Part shown: piece after piece, positions 9,053 through 17,664 of the stretch
Numbering within the stretch: position 1 is the first letter of the stretch
Layout of the letters: each line of letters starts with the position of its first letter
Made by a program: the position numbers and the translations under genes
The notes under the pieces: generated by a model
Databases searched by the model: none
What the model was told of the DNA's origin: nothing
The model's input: only the letters and a program-made list of their open reading frames with translations
Source of the DNA: Candidatus Anaeroferrophillus wilburensis
GTDB lineage: Bacteria; Desulfobacterota; Anaeroferrophillalia; Anaeroferrophillales; Anaeroferrophillaceae
Assembly: GCA_016934315.1 (NCBI GenBank)
Contig: JAFGSY010000038.1
Coordinates: forward strand, 1 to 64,000
Reading direction: 5' to 3'
Length of the DNA stretch: 64,000 nucleotides

Positions 9053-10345
9053 TCACGCGCCGGCAGGCACCCGCCAAATATCGGCACCCATGGACTGAAG
9101 TTTCTTTTCAAATTGAAAATAGCCACGATCAAGATGATAGACCCGCGAAATACGCGTTTCTCCTTCGGCTGCCAGGCCAGCCAGCACCAGACTGGCACTG
9201 GCCCGCAGATCGGAGGCCATAACCGGCGCCCCGGAAAGCATTGTCACCCCTTTAATAATCGCACTACGCCCTTCCAGCTCAATATCAGCACCCATCCGCT
9301 GCAGCTCAAAGACATGCATGAAGCGATTTTCAAAGACCGTTTCCGTAATAACACTGGTCCCAGCCGCCAGACAAGCAAGAACCATAATCTGGGCCTGAAC
9401 ATCGGTGGGAAAACCGGGAAACGGCATGGTTTTAACATCAAAACCACAGAGCGGCCGACCGGCGGCTACCTGCACATCAATACCATGATGAGGCAAACGG
9501 GGATCAACCTCCCCAACAGGGGTAATCTTAAGGCCCGCTTCCTGCAATTTGCCGACCTCAGCACCCATCACCCCCAGGGGGCAGTTTTTAATAATAACCT
9601 TACCGCCGGTCAGTCCGCCGGCGATCATAAAGGTTGCAGCTTCAATACGATCCGGCATGACGGCATAATCAGCCGGTCGGAGCTTTTCGACCCCCTCTAT
9701 GCTGATAGTGGCGGTGCCGGCACCGGATATCCGGGCCCCCATTCCCTGCAGACAGTTGGCCAGATCGATAATTTCTGGTTCCCGGGCGGCATTGCGCAGC
9801 ACAGTGGTTCCCCGGGCCAGGGTCGCAGCCATCATCAGGTTCTCCGTCCCGGTAACCGTCGGCAGGTCAAAGGTTATATCTGCACCATGCAAACGCGCCG
9901 CCCGACCATGGATATAGCCGTGCTCCACCGTAATGTCGGCTCCCATCATTTCAAGCCCGTGAATATGGAGATTCACCGGCCGGGCACCAATGGCACAACC
10001 ACCCGGCAATGAAACCCGGGCTTCACCGAAGCGGGCCAGCAAAGGACCGAGAACCAGAATTGAGGCCCGCATGGTTTTCACCAGCTCATAGGGTGCCTCC
10101 CACGAAGTAATGCCTGAAGTATCAATCTCCAGCCGTTCACCATCGGCAAGCAGTTCGGCACCCATGGTTTCAAGGAGGCTGCTGATCGTCGCAATGTCCC
10201 GCAGACAAGGAATATTGGCAAACCTGCTTCGCCCCTCAGAAACCAGCAATGATGCTGCAAGAATCGGCAGTGCAGCGTTTTTTGCCCCGCTGACGACCAC
10301 TTCCCCGGCCAGTTTTTGCCCACCCCTGACTATTATGGTGTCCAT
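9053..10345 (-). CDS. murA: UDP-N-acetylglucosamine 1-carboxyvinyltransferase
   Basis: MurA transfers enolpyruvate from PEP to UDP-GlcNAc, the first committed step of peptidoglycan synthesis. The protein has 430 residues with two inside-out alpha/beta domains. The N-terminal [20 protein letters not shown] contains the UDP-GlcNAc-binding Lys-Asn pair. The loop Cys is present in LPGGCAIG, so the classical fosfomycin-target residue is retained. Its start overlaps the end of prmC by 13 nt, which ties it to the prfA-prmC transcript. Confidence 0.97.
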   Translation of the reverse strand: MDTIIVRGGQKLAGEVVVSGAKNAALPILAASLLVSEGRSRFANIPCLRDIATISSLLETMGAELLADGERLEIDTSGITSWEAPYELVKTMRASILVLGPLLARFGEARVSLPGGCAIGARPVNLHIHGLEMMGADITVEHGYIHGRAARLHGADITFDLPTVTGTENLMMAATLARGTTVLRNAAREPEIIDLANCLQGMGARISGAGTATISIEGVEKLRPADYAVMPDRIEAATFMIAGGLTGGKVIIKNCPLGVMGAEVGKLQEAGLKITPVGEVDPRLPHHGIDVQVAAGRPLCGFDVKTMPFPGFPTDVQAQIMVLACLAAGTSVITETVFENRFMHVFELQRMGADIELEGRSAIIKGVTMLSGAPVMASDLRASASLVLAGLAAEGETRISRVYHLDRGYFQFEKKLQSMGADIWRVPAGA

Positions 10346-11208
10346 CTGCCTACCACAACCCGTTCAATGCCGCGTAAGTCACGCTTGGTGTACAGTGCAG
10401 CGGGATGCTGCTCGGCCAACAGTGCCAATACCGCTGCCGCCTGCCGGTCACCCACTTCAACAATCATAAAACCACAGCCACCCAGCAGTTCAGCTGCCCG
10501 GCGGCTCAAGGCACGATAATAGTCCAGGCCATCCTGACCACCATCGAGGGCTGCGCGCGGCTCCCTGCAAACCTCCGGCGACAGCGACGACAGATCAGCT
10601 GTGGGAATATAGGGTGGATTAGCCAGCACTACATCCCACGTTTCTCCTGCAGCGGGCTTGATCTGGCGCAGATCGGCAACAGCAAACCTCACCTGCGGCA
10701 AGTCGAGCCGTCGGGCATTCTCTTTGGCCACGGCAACCGCCTTGGAACTCAAATCAATACCCAGCCAGGAATACCACTGCTTCTCTTTGAACTGGTTGGC
10801 CAAGGCAAGAACAATGGCACCGCTGCCGGTCCCGAAATCGACCACCGAGCCCCCGTCAGGATAATAGTCTGTCAGAATCTCAGCAGCTGCTTCAACCAGA
10901 TGTTCCGTCTCCGGCCGCGGCACGAGGACATCGGGGGAGACCATAAAGGGCAACGACCAGAACTCCCGTTCACCCAGGATATGGGCAATCGGCTCACGCT
11001 GTCGTCGCCGCAAAAGCAACTTTTTAAAGGCTGCCAACTCATCGGCAGACAGGGGCCGGTCATGGTGGAGGTAAAGATCGAGACGCCTGCATGCCAGAAC
11101 CCTGGCCAAGAGCAGTTCCGCATCCAGCCGCGGCGTGGCAACGCCATGTTTTTCCAAATATGGGGCTGCCCAGCCAAGCAGGCTGATAACCGTCCAGAGG
11201 TCGCTCAT
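10333..11208 (-). CDS. prmC: peptide chain release factor N5-glutamine methyltransferase
   Basis: PrmC methylates the Gln of the GGQ motif in release factors RF1 and RF2 using S-adenosylmethionine. The 291-residue protein has a helical N-terminal recognition domain, the SAM loop [11 protein letters not shown] near residue 121, and the catalytic NPPY in LANPPYIP near 192. Its ATG overlaps the prfA stop by 4 nt (ATGA), so enzyme and substrate are co-translated. Confidence 0.95.
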   Translation of the reverse strand: MSDLWTVISLLGWAAPYLEKHGVATPRLDAELLLARVLACRRLDLYLHHDRPLSADELAAFKKLLLRRRQREPIAHILGEREFWSLPFMVSPDVLVPRPETEHLVEAAAEILTDYYPDGGSVVDFGTGSGAIVLALANQFKEKQWYSWLGIDLSSKAVAVAKENARRLDLPQVRFAVADLRQIKPAAGETWDVVLANPPYIPTADLSSLSPEVCREPRAALDGGQDGLDYYRALSRRAAELLGGCGFMIVEVGDRQAAAVLALLAEQHPAALYTKRDLRGIERVVVGRWTP

Positions 11209-12272
11209 TCTTGGCCAGCCTTCAAGGCCTCCGCCTGGAAATGGGTCGCCAGAGAGTCAATCACCTCATCCAAATCACCAGCCATCACCTGATCTAGCCT
11301 ATGGAGCGTCAAGCCAATGCGATGGTCGGTTACCCGTCCCTGGGGGAAGTTGTAGGTTCTTATCCGCTCACTGCGGTCGCCGGACCCCACCTGCTGCCGC
11401 CGGTCAGCGGAAATCAGGTCGTGCTGCTCCTGCTGCTTCAAGTCCAGCAGCTTGGCTTTCAGAATTTTCATTCCCTTTGCCTTGTTTTTATGCTGTGATC
11501 TTTCGTCTTGGCAGGAGATTACCAGGCCGGTGGGAATATGGGTAATCCGAACGGCCGAGTCGGTCGTATTGACACTTTGTCCCCCGGGTCCCGACGAACG
11601 GTAGATGTCGATACGAAGATCATTGGGATTGATGTCCAGCTCCACCTCGTCTGCTTCCGGCAGGATGGCCACCGTAACTGCGGACGTATGAATGCGACCC
11701 TGGGATTCGGTTGTTGGCACTCGCTGCACCCGGTGGACGCCGCTTTCATATTTTAACCGGCTGTAGACCCGCTGTCCCTGCAGCAAAGCAATAATTTCCT
11801 TGAATCCGCCCACCCCGGTAAAACTCTGGCTAAGAATCTCAATCTTCCACTTCTGCTGTTCCGCATACCGGCTGTACATCCTAAACAGGTCGGCGGCAAA
11901 AAGGGCTGCCTCATCACCGCCGGTGCCCGCCCTAATTTCCAGGACAACATTTTTTTCATCATTGGGATCCTTGGGCAGCAGCAGGAAATGCAGCTTTTTA
12001 TTCAAAGATTCTTTCTCTCTGGTCAAGCCCGGCAGCTCTTCCTGGGCCAGCTCTTTCAGCTCTTCATCATTTCCCTGCAGCACCTCCTGGTTTTCAGCCA
12101 GTTCAGCTACTACTTTTTTGTACTGCTGGTAACATTCAACCAGCGGCCGGAGGTCGGCCGCTTCCTTGGCCTTTTCGCGATACCTTTTAGGATCTGCGGC
12201 AACCTCTGGAACCATCATTTCCCGTTCCAGCTCGAAAAATCTTTCTTCTACTTCATGCAGCTTGGAAAACAT
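11205..12272 (-). CDS. prfA: peptide chain release factor 1
   Basis: RF1 reads UAA and UAG and triggers release of the finished polypeptide. The protein is 355 residues long. The GGQ motif lies in [17 protein letters not shown], and the codon-recognition domain precedes it with a segment ending [10 protein letters not shown]. The N-terminal coiled coil starts [14 protein letters not shown]. It lies 225 nt downstream of thyX, and an unusual hairpin sits in that gap. Confidence 0.97.
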   Translation of the reverse strand: MFSKLHEVEERFFELEREMMVPEVAADPKRYREKAKEAADLRPLVECYQQYKKVVAELAENQEVLQGNDEELKELAQEELPGLTREKESLNKKLHFLLLPKDPNDEKNVVLEIRAGTGGDEAALFAADLFRMYSRYAEQQKWKIEILSQSFTGVGGFKEIIALLQGQRVYSRLKYESGVHRVQRVPTTESQGRIHTSAVTVAILPEADEVELDINPNDLRIDIYRSSGPGGQSVNTTDSAVRITHIPTGLVISCQDERSQHKNKAKGMKILKAKLLDLKQQEQHDLISADRRQQVGSGDRSERIRTYNFPQGRVTDHRIGLTLHRLDQVMAGDLDEVIDSLATHFQAEALKAGQE

Positions 12273-12393
12273 ACCAATGACCTTAGCAAAGACTTATAAC
12301 AATAAGAGGCCGGGATACTCCCAACAGCCTTAACCGCAGGCACAACCTATGGACAGCACCTGGAATGAAAAAGGCTGATGGCAGAAAGACAAC

Positions 12394-12417
12394 GGGCAGG
12401 GTGCCCATACCCTGCCC
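12394..12417. repeat. hairpin in the thyX-prfA gap, near copy of the 912 terminator
   Basis: A 9-bp perfect stem GGGCAGGGT / ACCCTGCCC with a six-base loop sits in the 225-nt spacer between thyX and prfA. It matches the terminator hairpin at 912-935 in 22 of 24 positions in the same + orientation, but has no T-tract on either strand. It could be an attenuator, a processing site or a short dispersed repeat. The rest of the spacer (12273-12497) shows nothing else I recognise. Confidence 0.6.
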
Positions 12418-12497
12418 GCAATAAACACTGATTCAGCAGCGGCCGAAACACCTGAAAGGAAATCTTCCAGCCTACCGCATAAACCCAATCTAGACTA

Positions 12498-13190
12498 TCA
12501 CTGAAGAACGTCAAACTCCTGCCGGACAACGCTGGCTTCACCACAACTCAGAGCTCCTTCCGGGCAGGGCCCCGCTAGGCAGGCCGGACCGGCATCTCGA
12601 AACAGCAGGGGAGATATATTCCTTACCTGGCGGAGGATCTCCACAGCCAGGGCTCTTATTTCCCACTGAGCCCGGCGGCAGCATCGAAGGCGAAAAAAAT
12701 GGCGCAGCTCCCGGGCATTCATGGTCATCACCAACCGGGTGTCGGCTCCATTGGGCAATACAAACCGAGCATCTTCAGCTGGAACCCCCTGTTGCCGGAG
12801 TCGGCCATAAAAGCTGGCCAACCCAGCCATGGTTTCCCTGTATTCCTGGCACAGCGCCTCATCACCGCCAATGGATGGCGGAATCTGGTAGGTAAAGCCG
12901 CCATCAAAGGCAACATAGCGCTGACTCTGCTGCGAAAATGAGGCAATCCGATGGCGGACAAGCTGATGTGAGAGCGCTCTGGATACCCCCTCAATACCGA
13001 TGGTAAAGGAAGCATGCTCCAGTACAGAGTAGTGCCCCAGATTGAGGATTTTCTCGATCAGTTGCCGGTCATCTGCAGCATCGCTCAAGCGAAGAGAATC
13101 AATGCCCTCCGGCGAATAGCATAACCTGGCGGCCATGGCCACAACCTGCTCAGGGTCAACAGTATGAGCAAGAACGGTGACCTGCAACAA
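12498..13190 (-). CDS. thyX: flavin-dependent thymidylate synthase
   Basis: ThyX methylates dUMP to dTMP with methylene-tetrahydrofolate, FAD and NADPH, and replaces ThyA in many anaerobes. The 230-residue protein carries the diagnostic RHR-x5-SQ-R motif as RHRIASFSQQSQR near residue 77. The Arg/Ser-rich second substrate region is ALSHQ followed by MNARELRHFF. Translation appears to start at TTG 13190, directly behind the rpmE TGA: earlier in-frame codons belong to rpmE, and the first internal ATG would remove the first strand. The pair is therefore translationally coupled. Confidence 0.93.
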   Translation of the reverse strand: MLQVTVLAHTVDPEQVVAMAARLCYSPEGIDSLRLSDAADDRQLIEKILNLGHYSVLEHASFTIGIEGVSRALSHQLVRHRIASFSQQSQRYVAFDGGFTYQIPPSIGGDEALCQEYRETMAGLASFYGRLRQQGVPAEDARFVLPNGADTRLVMTMNARELRHFFRLRCCRRAQWEIRALAVEILRQVRNISPLLFRDAGPACLAGPCPEGALSCGEASVVRQEFDVLQ

Positions 13191-13397
13191 TCAGTTCCCG
13201 GGTTTAGCGTATTTGCGACGGAATTTTTCTATGCGACCGGCGCTATCAACAAACTTCTGCTTGCCGGTATAGAATGGATGACACGCTGAACAGATTTCAA
13301 CCTTGATCTCATCAATCGTGGAGCGGGTCTCAAAACTGTTGCCACAGGCACAGGAAACACTGCAGGTATCATATTTGGGATGAATATCTTTTTTCAT
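13191..13397 (-). CDS. rpmE: 50S ribosomal protein L31 (zinc-binding type)
   Basis: L31 is a small protein of the large ribosomal subunit. The 68-residue sequence begins [19 protein letters not shown] and retains Cys residues in CSVSCAC and in [10 protein letters not shown], so it is the zinc-holding (C+) form. GGAGG precedes the ATG. The gene follows rho on the same strand and abuts thyX. Confidence 0.96.
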   Translation of the reverse strand: MKKDIHPKYDTCSVSCACGNSFETRSTIDEIKVEICSACHPFYTGKQKFVDSAGRIEKFRRKYAKPGN

Positions 13398-13543
13398 AAA
13401 ACGCGTTGAACCTCCTTGTCACTGGACTTCCGGCATCCTTATATGGATGCGAAAGGTGAAAGTAGCCGGAACCAGCTGTTTTTGTCAATTATTTTTTTCC
13501 ATCAGGACGTCATCTGTTGTCATCTTTGCCGAAGGCACCGGCG

Positions 13544-14791
13544 TCACTGGTGCATAGAATCAAGAAACTCGGCGTTATTTTTGGTTCCTTCCATTTTTTC
13601 CAGGAGAAACTCCATGCTTTCCACCACCCCCATGGGCTGGAGAAACTTGCGCAAAATCCAGACCAACTGCAGGTCGCGTTTGCTCATCAGCAGATCCTCC
13701 CGCCGGGTTCCTGAACGACCAATATCAATGGCCGGAAACGTCCGCTTGTCAGCCAAGCGACGATCCAGATGAAGCTCCATATTGCCGGTTCCCTTGAACT
13801 CCTCAAAAATAACATCATCCATCCGGCTGCCGGTTTCAATAAGGGCCGTTGAGATAATTGTCAGGGAACCACCTTCCTCGATATTTCTTGCCGCCCCGAA
13901 AAAACGCTTCGGTTTATGCAACGCATTGGAATCTACACCGCCTGAAAGGACTTTACCACTGGGAGGCACCACCGTATTATACGCCCGTGCCAGCCGCGTA
14001 ATACTGTCAAGAAGAATAACCACATCATGTTTGTGTTCGACCAGCCTTTTGGCTTTCTCAATCACCATCTCAGCCACCTGCACATGGCGTTGAGCCGGTT
14101 CATCAAAGGTGGAAGAGATAACCTCGCCATTCACCGACCGCTGCATATCGGTGACCTCTTCCGGCCGTTCATCAATAAGCAGAACAATCAAGGTAACTTC
14201 AGGGTGGTTGCTGGTCAGGCTATTGGCAATGTTTTTCAACAGCACTGTTTTGCCCGTCCGCGGCGGTGCAACAATCAGCCCCCGCTGCCCTTTGCCGATG
14301 GGAGTCATGAGATCCATCATCCGCATGGCATAATTGTCACTTTCCCGTTCGAGCATCAGCCTCTCTTCAGGAAAGAGGGGGGTCAAATTATCAAAGAGAA
14401 TTTTATCCCTGGCCACTTCGGGATTTTCATGATTGATTTCCTGTACTTTCAACAGGGCAAAATATCGTTCACTCTCTTTCGGCGAACGAATCTGTCCGGA
14501 AACAGTATCGCCGGTTCGCAGATTAAAGCGTCGAATCTGCGATGGTGAAACATAAATATCGTCGGGACCCGACAGGTAATTATAGTCGGGAGCCCGTAGG
14601 AAACCAAATCCATCGGGAAGAATTTCCAGCACCCCTTCGCCGTGAATGGCGCCATTTTTATTAGTATGGGCCTGGAGCAGGGCAAAAATCAAGTCCTGCT
14701 TGCGCATTCCGGCGGCACCTTCCACCTTCAAATCCTTGGCCATTGCAGTCAAGTCAGAAATTTTTTTGGTTTTCAGATCATTTAAATTCAT
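13544..14791 (-). CDS. rho: transcription termination factor Rho
   Basis: Rho is a hexameric RNA-dependent ATPase that ends transcription. The 415-residue protein has an N-terminal helical cap and a cold-shock-like RNA-binding domain ([20 protein letters not shown] near residue 64). The P-loop PPRTGKT lies near 167, Walker B is [13 protein letters not shown], and the Q/R-loop region [21 protein letters not shown] is split by normal family sequence. The start is preceded by GAGGAAC. A strong promoter lies about 360 nt upstream, leaving a long leader, as is usual for autoregulated rho. Confidence 0.97.
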   Translation of the reverse strand: MNLNDLKTKKISDLTAMAKDLKVEGAAGMRKQDLIFALLQAHTNKNGAIHGEGVLEILPDGFGFLRAPDYNYLSGPDDIYVSPSQIRRFNLRTGDTVSGQIRSPKESERYFALLKVQEINHENPEVARDKILFDNLTPLFPEERLMLERESDNYAMRMMDLMTPIGKGQRGLIVAPPRTGKTVLLKNIANSLTSNHPEVTLIVLLIDERPEEVTDMQRSVNGEVISSTFDEPAQRHVQVAEMVIEKAKRLVEHKHDVVILLDSITRLARAYNTVVPPSGKVLSGGVDSNALHKPKRFFGAARNIEEGGSLTIISTALIETGSRMDDVIFEEFKGTGNMELHLDRRLADKRTFPAIDIGRSGTRREDLLMSKRDLQLVWILRKFLQPMGVVESMEFLLEKMEGTKNNAEFLDSMHQ

Positions 14792-15144
14792 TCAACGTTC
14801 CTCTGTTTTGGTTGAAACTGCGTAGCAAACAGTATGCTGTTTTTAACAGTATTTTTGAACGGTGAGGCAGCCACGGTCGCCCAACCTGCAAACCCATAGG
14901 CATGCTTTCTATGCAAGGTATGTGCTGATGTATAGTATTCGTAAGGATGGAAGGTTTTTCCGTCAGGTTTTAGATCAGCAGGGCAGGATTGTTCCCATAC
15001 GAAAATGGTTATTCACAACACGCTGCCGATATGCAGCCCTATATGTATGATTATGAACGATACGAGAAAGGAATATGAGTGTCGGGCGTTATACTATGCT
15101 GGCTGGGGTAAACTACCAAATCCCGTCTATTAAAAATCGCTAAT
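14792..15144 (-). promoter_or_regulatory. long rho leader region
   Basis: About 350 nt separate the predicted transcription start (near 15144) from the rho ATG. No ORF with coding character is seen. Small hairpins occur, for example GCTGC/GCAGC at about 15022-15037, and A+T content is higher than in the flanking genes. In E. coli rho is autoregulated through its leader, so a comparable control is plausible but not shown. Confidence 0.45.
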
Positions 15145-15150
15145 GGCAAC

Positions 15151-15179
15151 CGTATAATTGCTTACCACTCTTTTGTCAA
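15151..15179 (-). promoter_or_regulatory. sigma70-type promoter for rho
   Basis: On the minus strand TTGACA (15174-15179) is followed after exactly 17 nt by TATACG (15151-15156). The -35 is perfect and the -10 has four of six consensus bases. It points toward rho with an expected start near 15144. Confidence 0.7.
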
Positions 15180-15234
15180 CTCTTTTTTATTATGGTTATT
15201 ATGGGAAACATCACCACCACCGGCCCATAAAGCA

Positions 15235-15313
15235 GTCTGGTTCAAGCTCGCCTCTGCCCCCCGGGTGCATGCCCACCTGAGCCCGGCAGCATATCAGTGG
15301 CCGAACCGGTTGC
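15235..15313 (-). ncRNA. structured intergenic RNA candidate (6S-like?) downstream of rdgB
   Basis: Between the rdgB stop and the rho promoter the minus strand can form an outer helix GGTTC/GAACC (extended by G-U pairs), an internal loop, and an inner helix CTGCC/GGCAG. Its tip is GGTG-GGCATG-CACC. The segments GGGCATGC and CTTGAACC recall parts of 6S RNA, but the span is short for 6S (about 180 nt) and I cannot fold the whole consensus. It could instead be a structured 3' end of the rph-rdgB message. Confidence 0.3.
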
Positions 15314-15316
15314 TCC

Positions 15317-15940
15317 TCAATCCAGGGAGTTTCTGCTTGAGGTGCACTTGTGCAGCCAGTCATGCAGCTGGAGCAGTGCCCGACCTCGATGGCTGATCTG
15401 CTGTTTTTCCTGCAGGCTGATTTCGGCCATGGTACCCGTGAAGTCTGGCGGCAGAAGAAAAAGAGGATCATAACCAAACCCCTCATCTCCTCGCAGGCCG
15501 TAGGCAATACGCCCCTGACATCGCCCTTCAAACGTGAATATCTCTTTGGTCGGCGCCGCCAGGACCAGCACACACACAAATTCAGCTGCCCGTTGTGCCG
15601 CAGGAACACCACGCATCCTGGCCAGGAGCAACTGATTGTTTTCCTGGTCTCCAGCATCAGGTCCGGCGTAACGGGCGGAATAGATTCCCGGCTCACCACC
15701 GAGATGAAAAACAACCAGACCGGAATCATCGGCCAGAACCCACTTGCCGGTTTTCCGAACCACATACTCCGCCTTCAGGCGGGCATTGGCGGCAAAACTA
15801 TCACCATCTTCAACAGGCATCTTCAGGTTTGGAAAATTCTGCAATGACAGCAAGTCAACCGGCAAATCAGCCAGCACTTGGCGAATTTCCCGCAATTTTC
15901 CCTGGTTGCCCGTGGCAACAACAATATCCTGCGGCATCAT
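15317..15940 (-). CDS. rdgB: XTP/dITP pyrophosphatase
   Basis: RdgB (HAM1 family) removes non-canonical purine triphosphates such as dITP and XTP. The 207-residue protein starts MMPQDIVVATGNQGKLREI, with the family TGN-x2-K motif. It has VLADDSGLVV with the metal-binding Asp pair, and GFGYDPLF near residue 146. Two adjacent ATGs (15940, 15937) follow the rph stop by 13 nt; a longer frame to 15991 would run into rph. rph and rdgB are a common pair. Confidence 0.94.
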   Translation of the reverse strand: MMPQDIVVATGNQGKLREIRQVLADLPVDLLSLQNFPNLKMPVEDGDSFAANARLKAEYVVRKTGKWVLADDSGLVVFHLGGEPGIYSARYAGPDAGDQENNQLLLARMRGVPAAQRAAEFVCVLVLAAPTKEIFTFEGRCQGRIAYGLRGDEGFGYDPLFLLPPDFTGTMAEISLQEKQQISHRGRALLQLHDWLHKCTSSRNSLD

Positions 15941-15953
15941 GGCAACGTTTTTT

Positions 15954-16736
15954 TCAACTTTTCTGGAGCAGCGATTCGAGTTCGCCGCCAAAAACAGCCC
16001 TATTCATCCGACCGATCAGCTCGTCTATTCCCTGCTGGGCCATGGCCAGCATCTGCTGCAGTTCATCGGCAGCAAAAGGGGCTCGTTCGGCGGTACCCTG
16101 AACCTCAACATACCTGCCGCTGCCGGTCATGACCACATTCATATCAACCTCAGCAGCAGAGTCTTCCTGGTAATTAAGGTCGAGCAGTGGCATACCATCG
16201 ATTAGACCAACACTGATCGCCGCCAGACTGTCTTTGAGAGGAACCTTACCAGGCAGCTTTTTACTCTCACGGAGCTGCCGCAAGGCTAAACCCAATGCTG
16301 CGTATGCTCCGGTAATGGAGGCGGTTCTGGTTCCACCATCAGCCTGCAACACATCACAGTCGATCCAGATCGTCCGCTCACCAAGGTTTTCCAGATCGAC
16401 AATAGATCGCAGGCTGCGGCCGATCAGGCGCTGAATCTCCATCGTTCTGCCGCCCTGCTTTCCCCGGCTTGCTTCCCGCTGGCTGCGGCTATGGGTGGAA
16501 CAAGGCAGCAGGGCATATTCCGCCGTCAGCCAGCCGCTGCCCTTCCCCTTAAGGAACCTGGGAACAGACTCTTCCACAGTGGCCGCACAGAGAACCCTGG
16601 TGCTGCCCATACTTACCAGGACGGACCCGGCAGGATAATCCAGATAGCCCGGCTGAAAATTCACCGTCCGCAACTGTCCAGCATCGCGACCATCCTGTCG
16701 GCTGGACAGACCACCTTTTTCCAAATTTTCTACCAT
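15954..16736 (-). CDS. rph: ribonuclease PH
   Basis: RNase PH trims tRNA 3' ends by phosphorolysis. With the ATG at 16736 (GGAAGATC upstream) it has 260 residues, slightly longer than usual because about 12 residues precede [13 protein letters not shown]. The phosphate-binding segment [19 protein letters not shown] is split across the usual site, and the active-site region [17 protein letters not shown] is intact. A frame extending to 16934 has no family likeness and is ignored. Confidence 0.95.
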   Translation of the reverse strand: MVENLEKGGLSSRQDGRDAGQLRTVNFQPGYLDYPAGSVLVSMGSTRVLCAATVEESVPRFLKGKGSGWLTAEYALLPCSTHSRSQREASRGKQGGRTMEIQRLIGRSLRSIVDLENLGERTIWIDCDVLQADGGTRTASITGAYAALGLALRQLRESKKLPGKVPLKDSLAAISVGLIDGMPLLDLNYQEDSAAEVDMNVVMTGSGRYVEVQGTAERAPFAADELQQMLAMAQQGIDELIGRMNRAVFGGELESLLQKS

Positions 16737-16903
16737 TCTTGATCTTCCTCCGACGCTCCGGTTCTGCACGCAAGCTATCCCGGCATCGCCTCGCCATAAC
16801 CAGGCACACATAAGATTGTCGTAAAACGATGAAAAAAGGCGACTATTGCTCCCCCAAAGGAACCACAGCCACCTTTTCAACCGTAGAACGTTGAACAAAC
16901 TGT

Positions 16904-17626
16904 CTACTTTTGCATTGCCCGGCAGTCGCGGCATAGATCAAAAAAATCCGCCGCCAAATCATATTTCTGTTGCAGATAGCGGAGCTGAAAATCAGGAGCA
17001 AATTCCACCCCGCACTCACTGCAGGCTCTAAGCTTCAATACCCGCGACCAACGGTCAATAATTTTTTCATCACCATCTTCCTGAATCCGGATGGCATTGG
17101 TAGGGCAGACATAGACACAGGCCCCGCAGCCAATGCAGAATTCAGCTTCCTCACCAAAGGGAGGAACCACAACCCGCTCAACGCCTCGATTGGCAAAAGT
17201 TATGGCGTTGGCACCAACCACCTCCCGGCACACCCGCTCGCATTGACCGCAAAGAATGCAATCGTCATAGTTGAGTGAAAAACGTGATTCCGTCAGGCCA
17301 TATTCGGCCGCCAGTTGATTCAGGCGCGGCGAGGTGTCGCAGCGGGACAACAGCAACTCCAGCACCATGCGCCTTGCACTGCGCACTTTTTCGGTATCCG
17401 TCTCCACTTCAATGGGGCCGGTTATGGGGTAATTGCAGGATGTGGCAAGCGAGCGCCAGCCGTTTTTCACCACTTCCACCAGACACAGTCGACAGGCACC
17501 ATAAGGCTCCAGGAGTTCATGGTGGCACAACGTGGGAATCCGAACCCGATTGGCGGTTGCCGCTTCCAGGATCGTCGTTCCCTTCTCCACCTGCACCTTT
17601 TTCCCGTTTATTGTTATCTCAATCAT
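16904..17626 (-). CDS. HoxU/NuoG-like iron-sulfur subunit of an NADH module
   Basis: This 240-residue electron-transfer protein resembles HoxU and the N-terminal part of NuoG. An N-terminal plant-type [2Fe-2S] domain holds Cys near residues 34, 45, 48 and 64. Two [4Fe-4S] motifs follow: [11 protein letters not shown] and [11 protein letters not shown]. The His-Cys3 cluster site of NuoG and HoxU seems lost: only [16 protein letters not shown] remains there. The C-terminus adds CSECG and CRDC, a possible extra metal site. Of three ATGs in a row I chose the third, 7 nt after AGGGG; the first is at 17632. It ends the por-nuo operon and probably links the flavin subunit to ferredoxin or the POR part. 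Confidence 0.85.
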   Translation of the reverse strand: MIEITINGKKVQVEKGTTILEAATANRVRIPTLCHHELLEPYGACRLCLVEVVKNGWRSLATSCNYPITGPIEVETDTEKVRSARRMVLELLLSRCDTSPRLNQLAAEYGLTESRFSLNYDDCILCGQCERVCREVVGANAITFANRGVERVVVPPFGEEAEFCIGCGACVYVCPTNAIRIQEDGDEKIIDRWSRVLKLRACSECGVEFAPDFQLRYLQQKYDLAADFFDLCRDCRAMQK

Positions 17627-17664
17627 CATCATTCCCCTTTACCGTCAGTGGGATACAGAACTGA

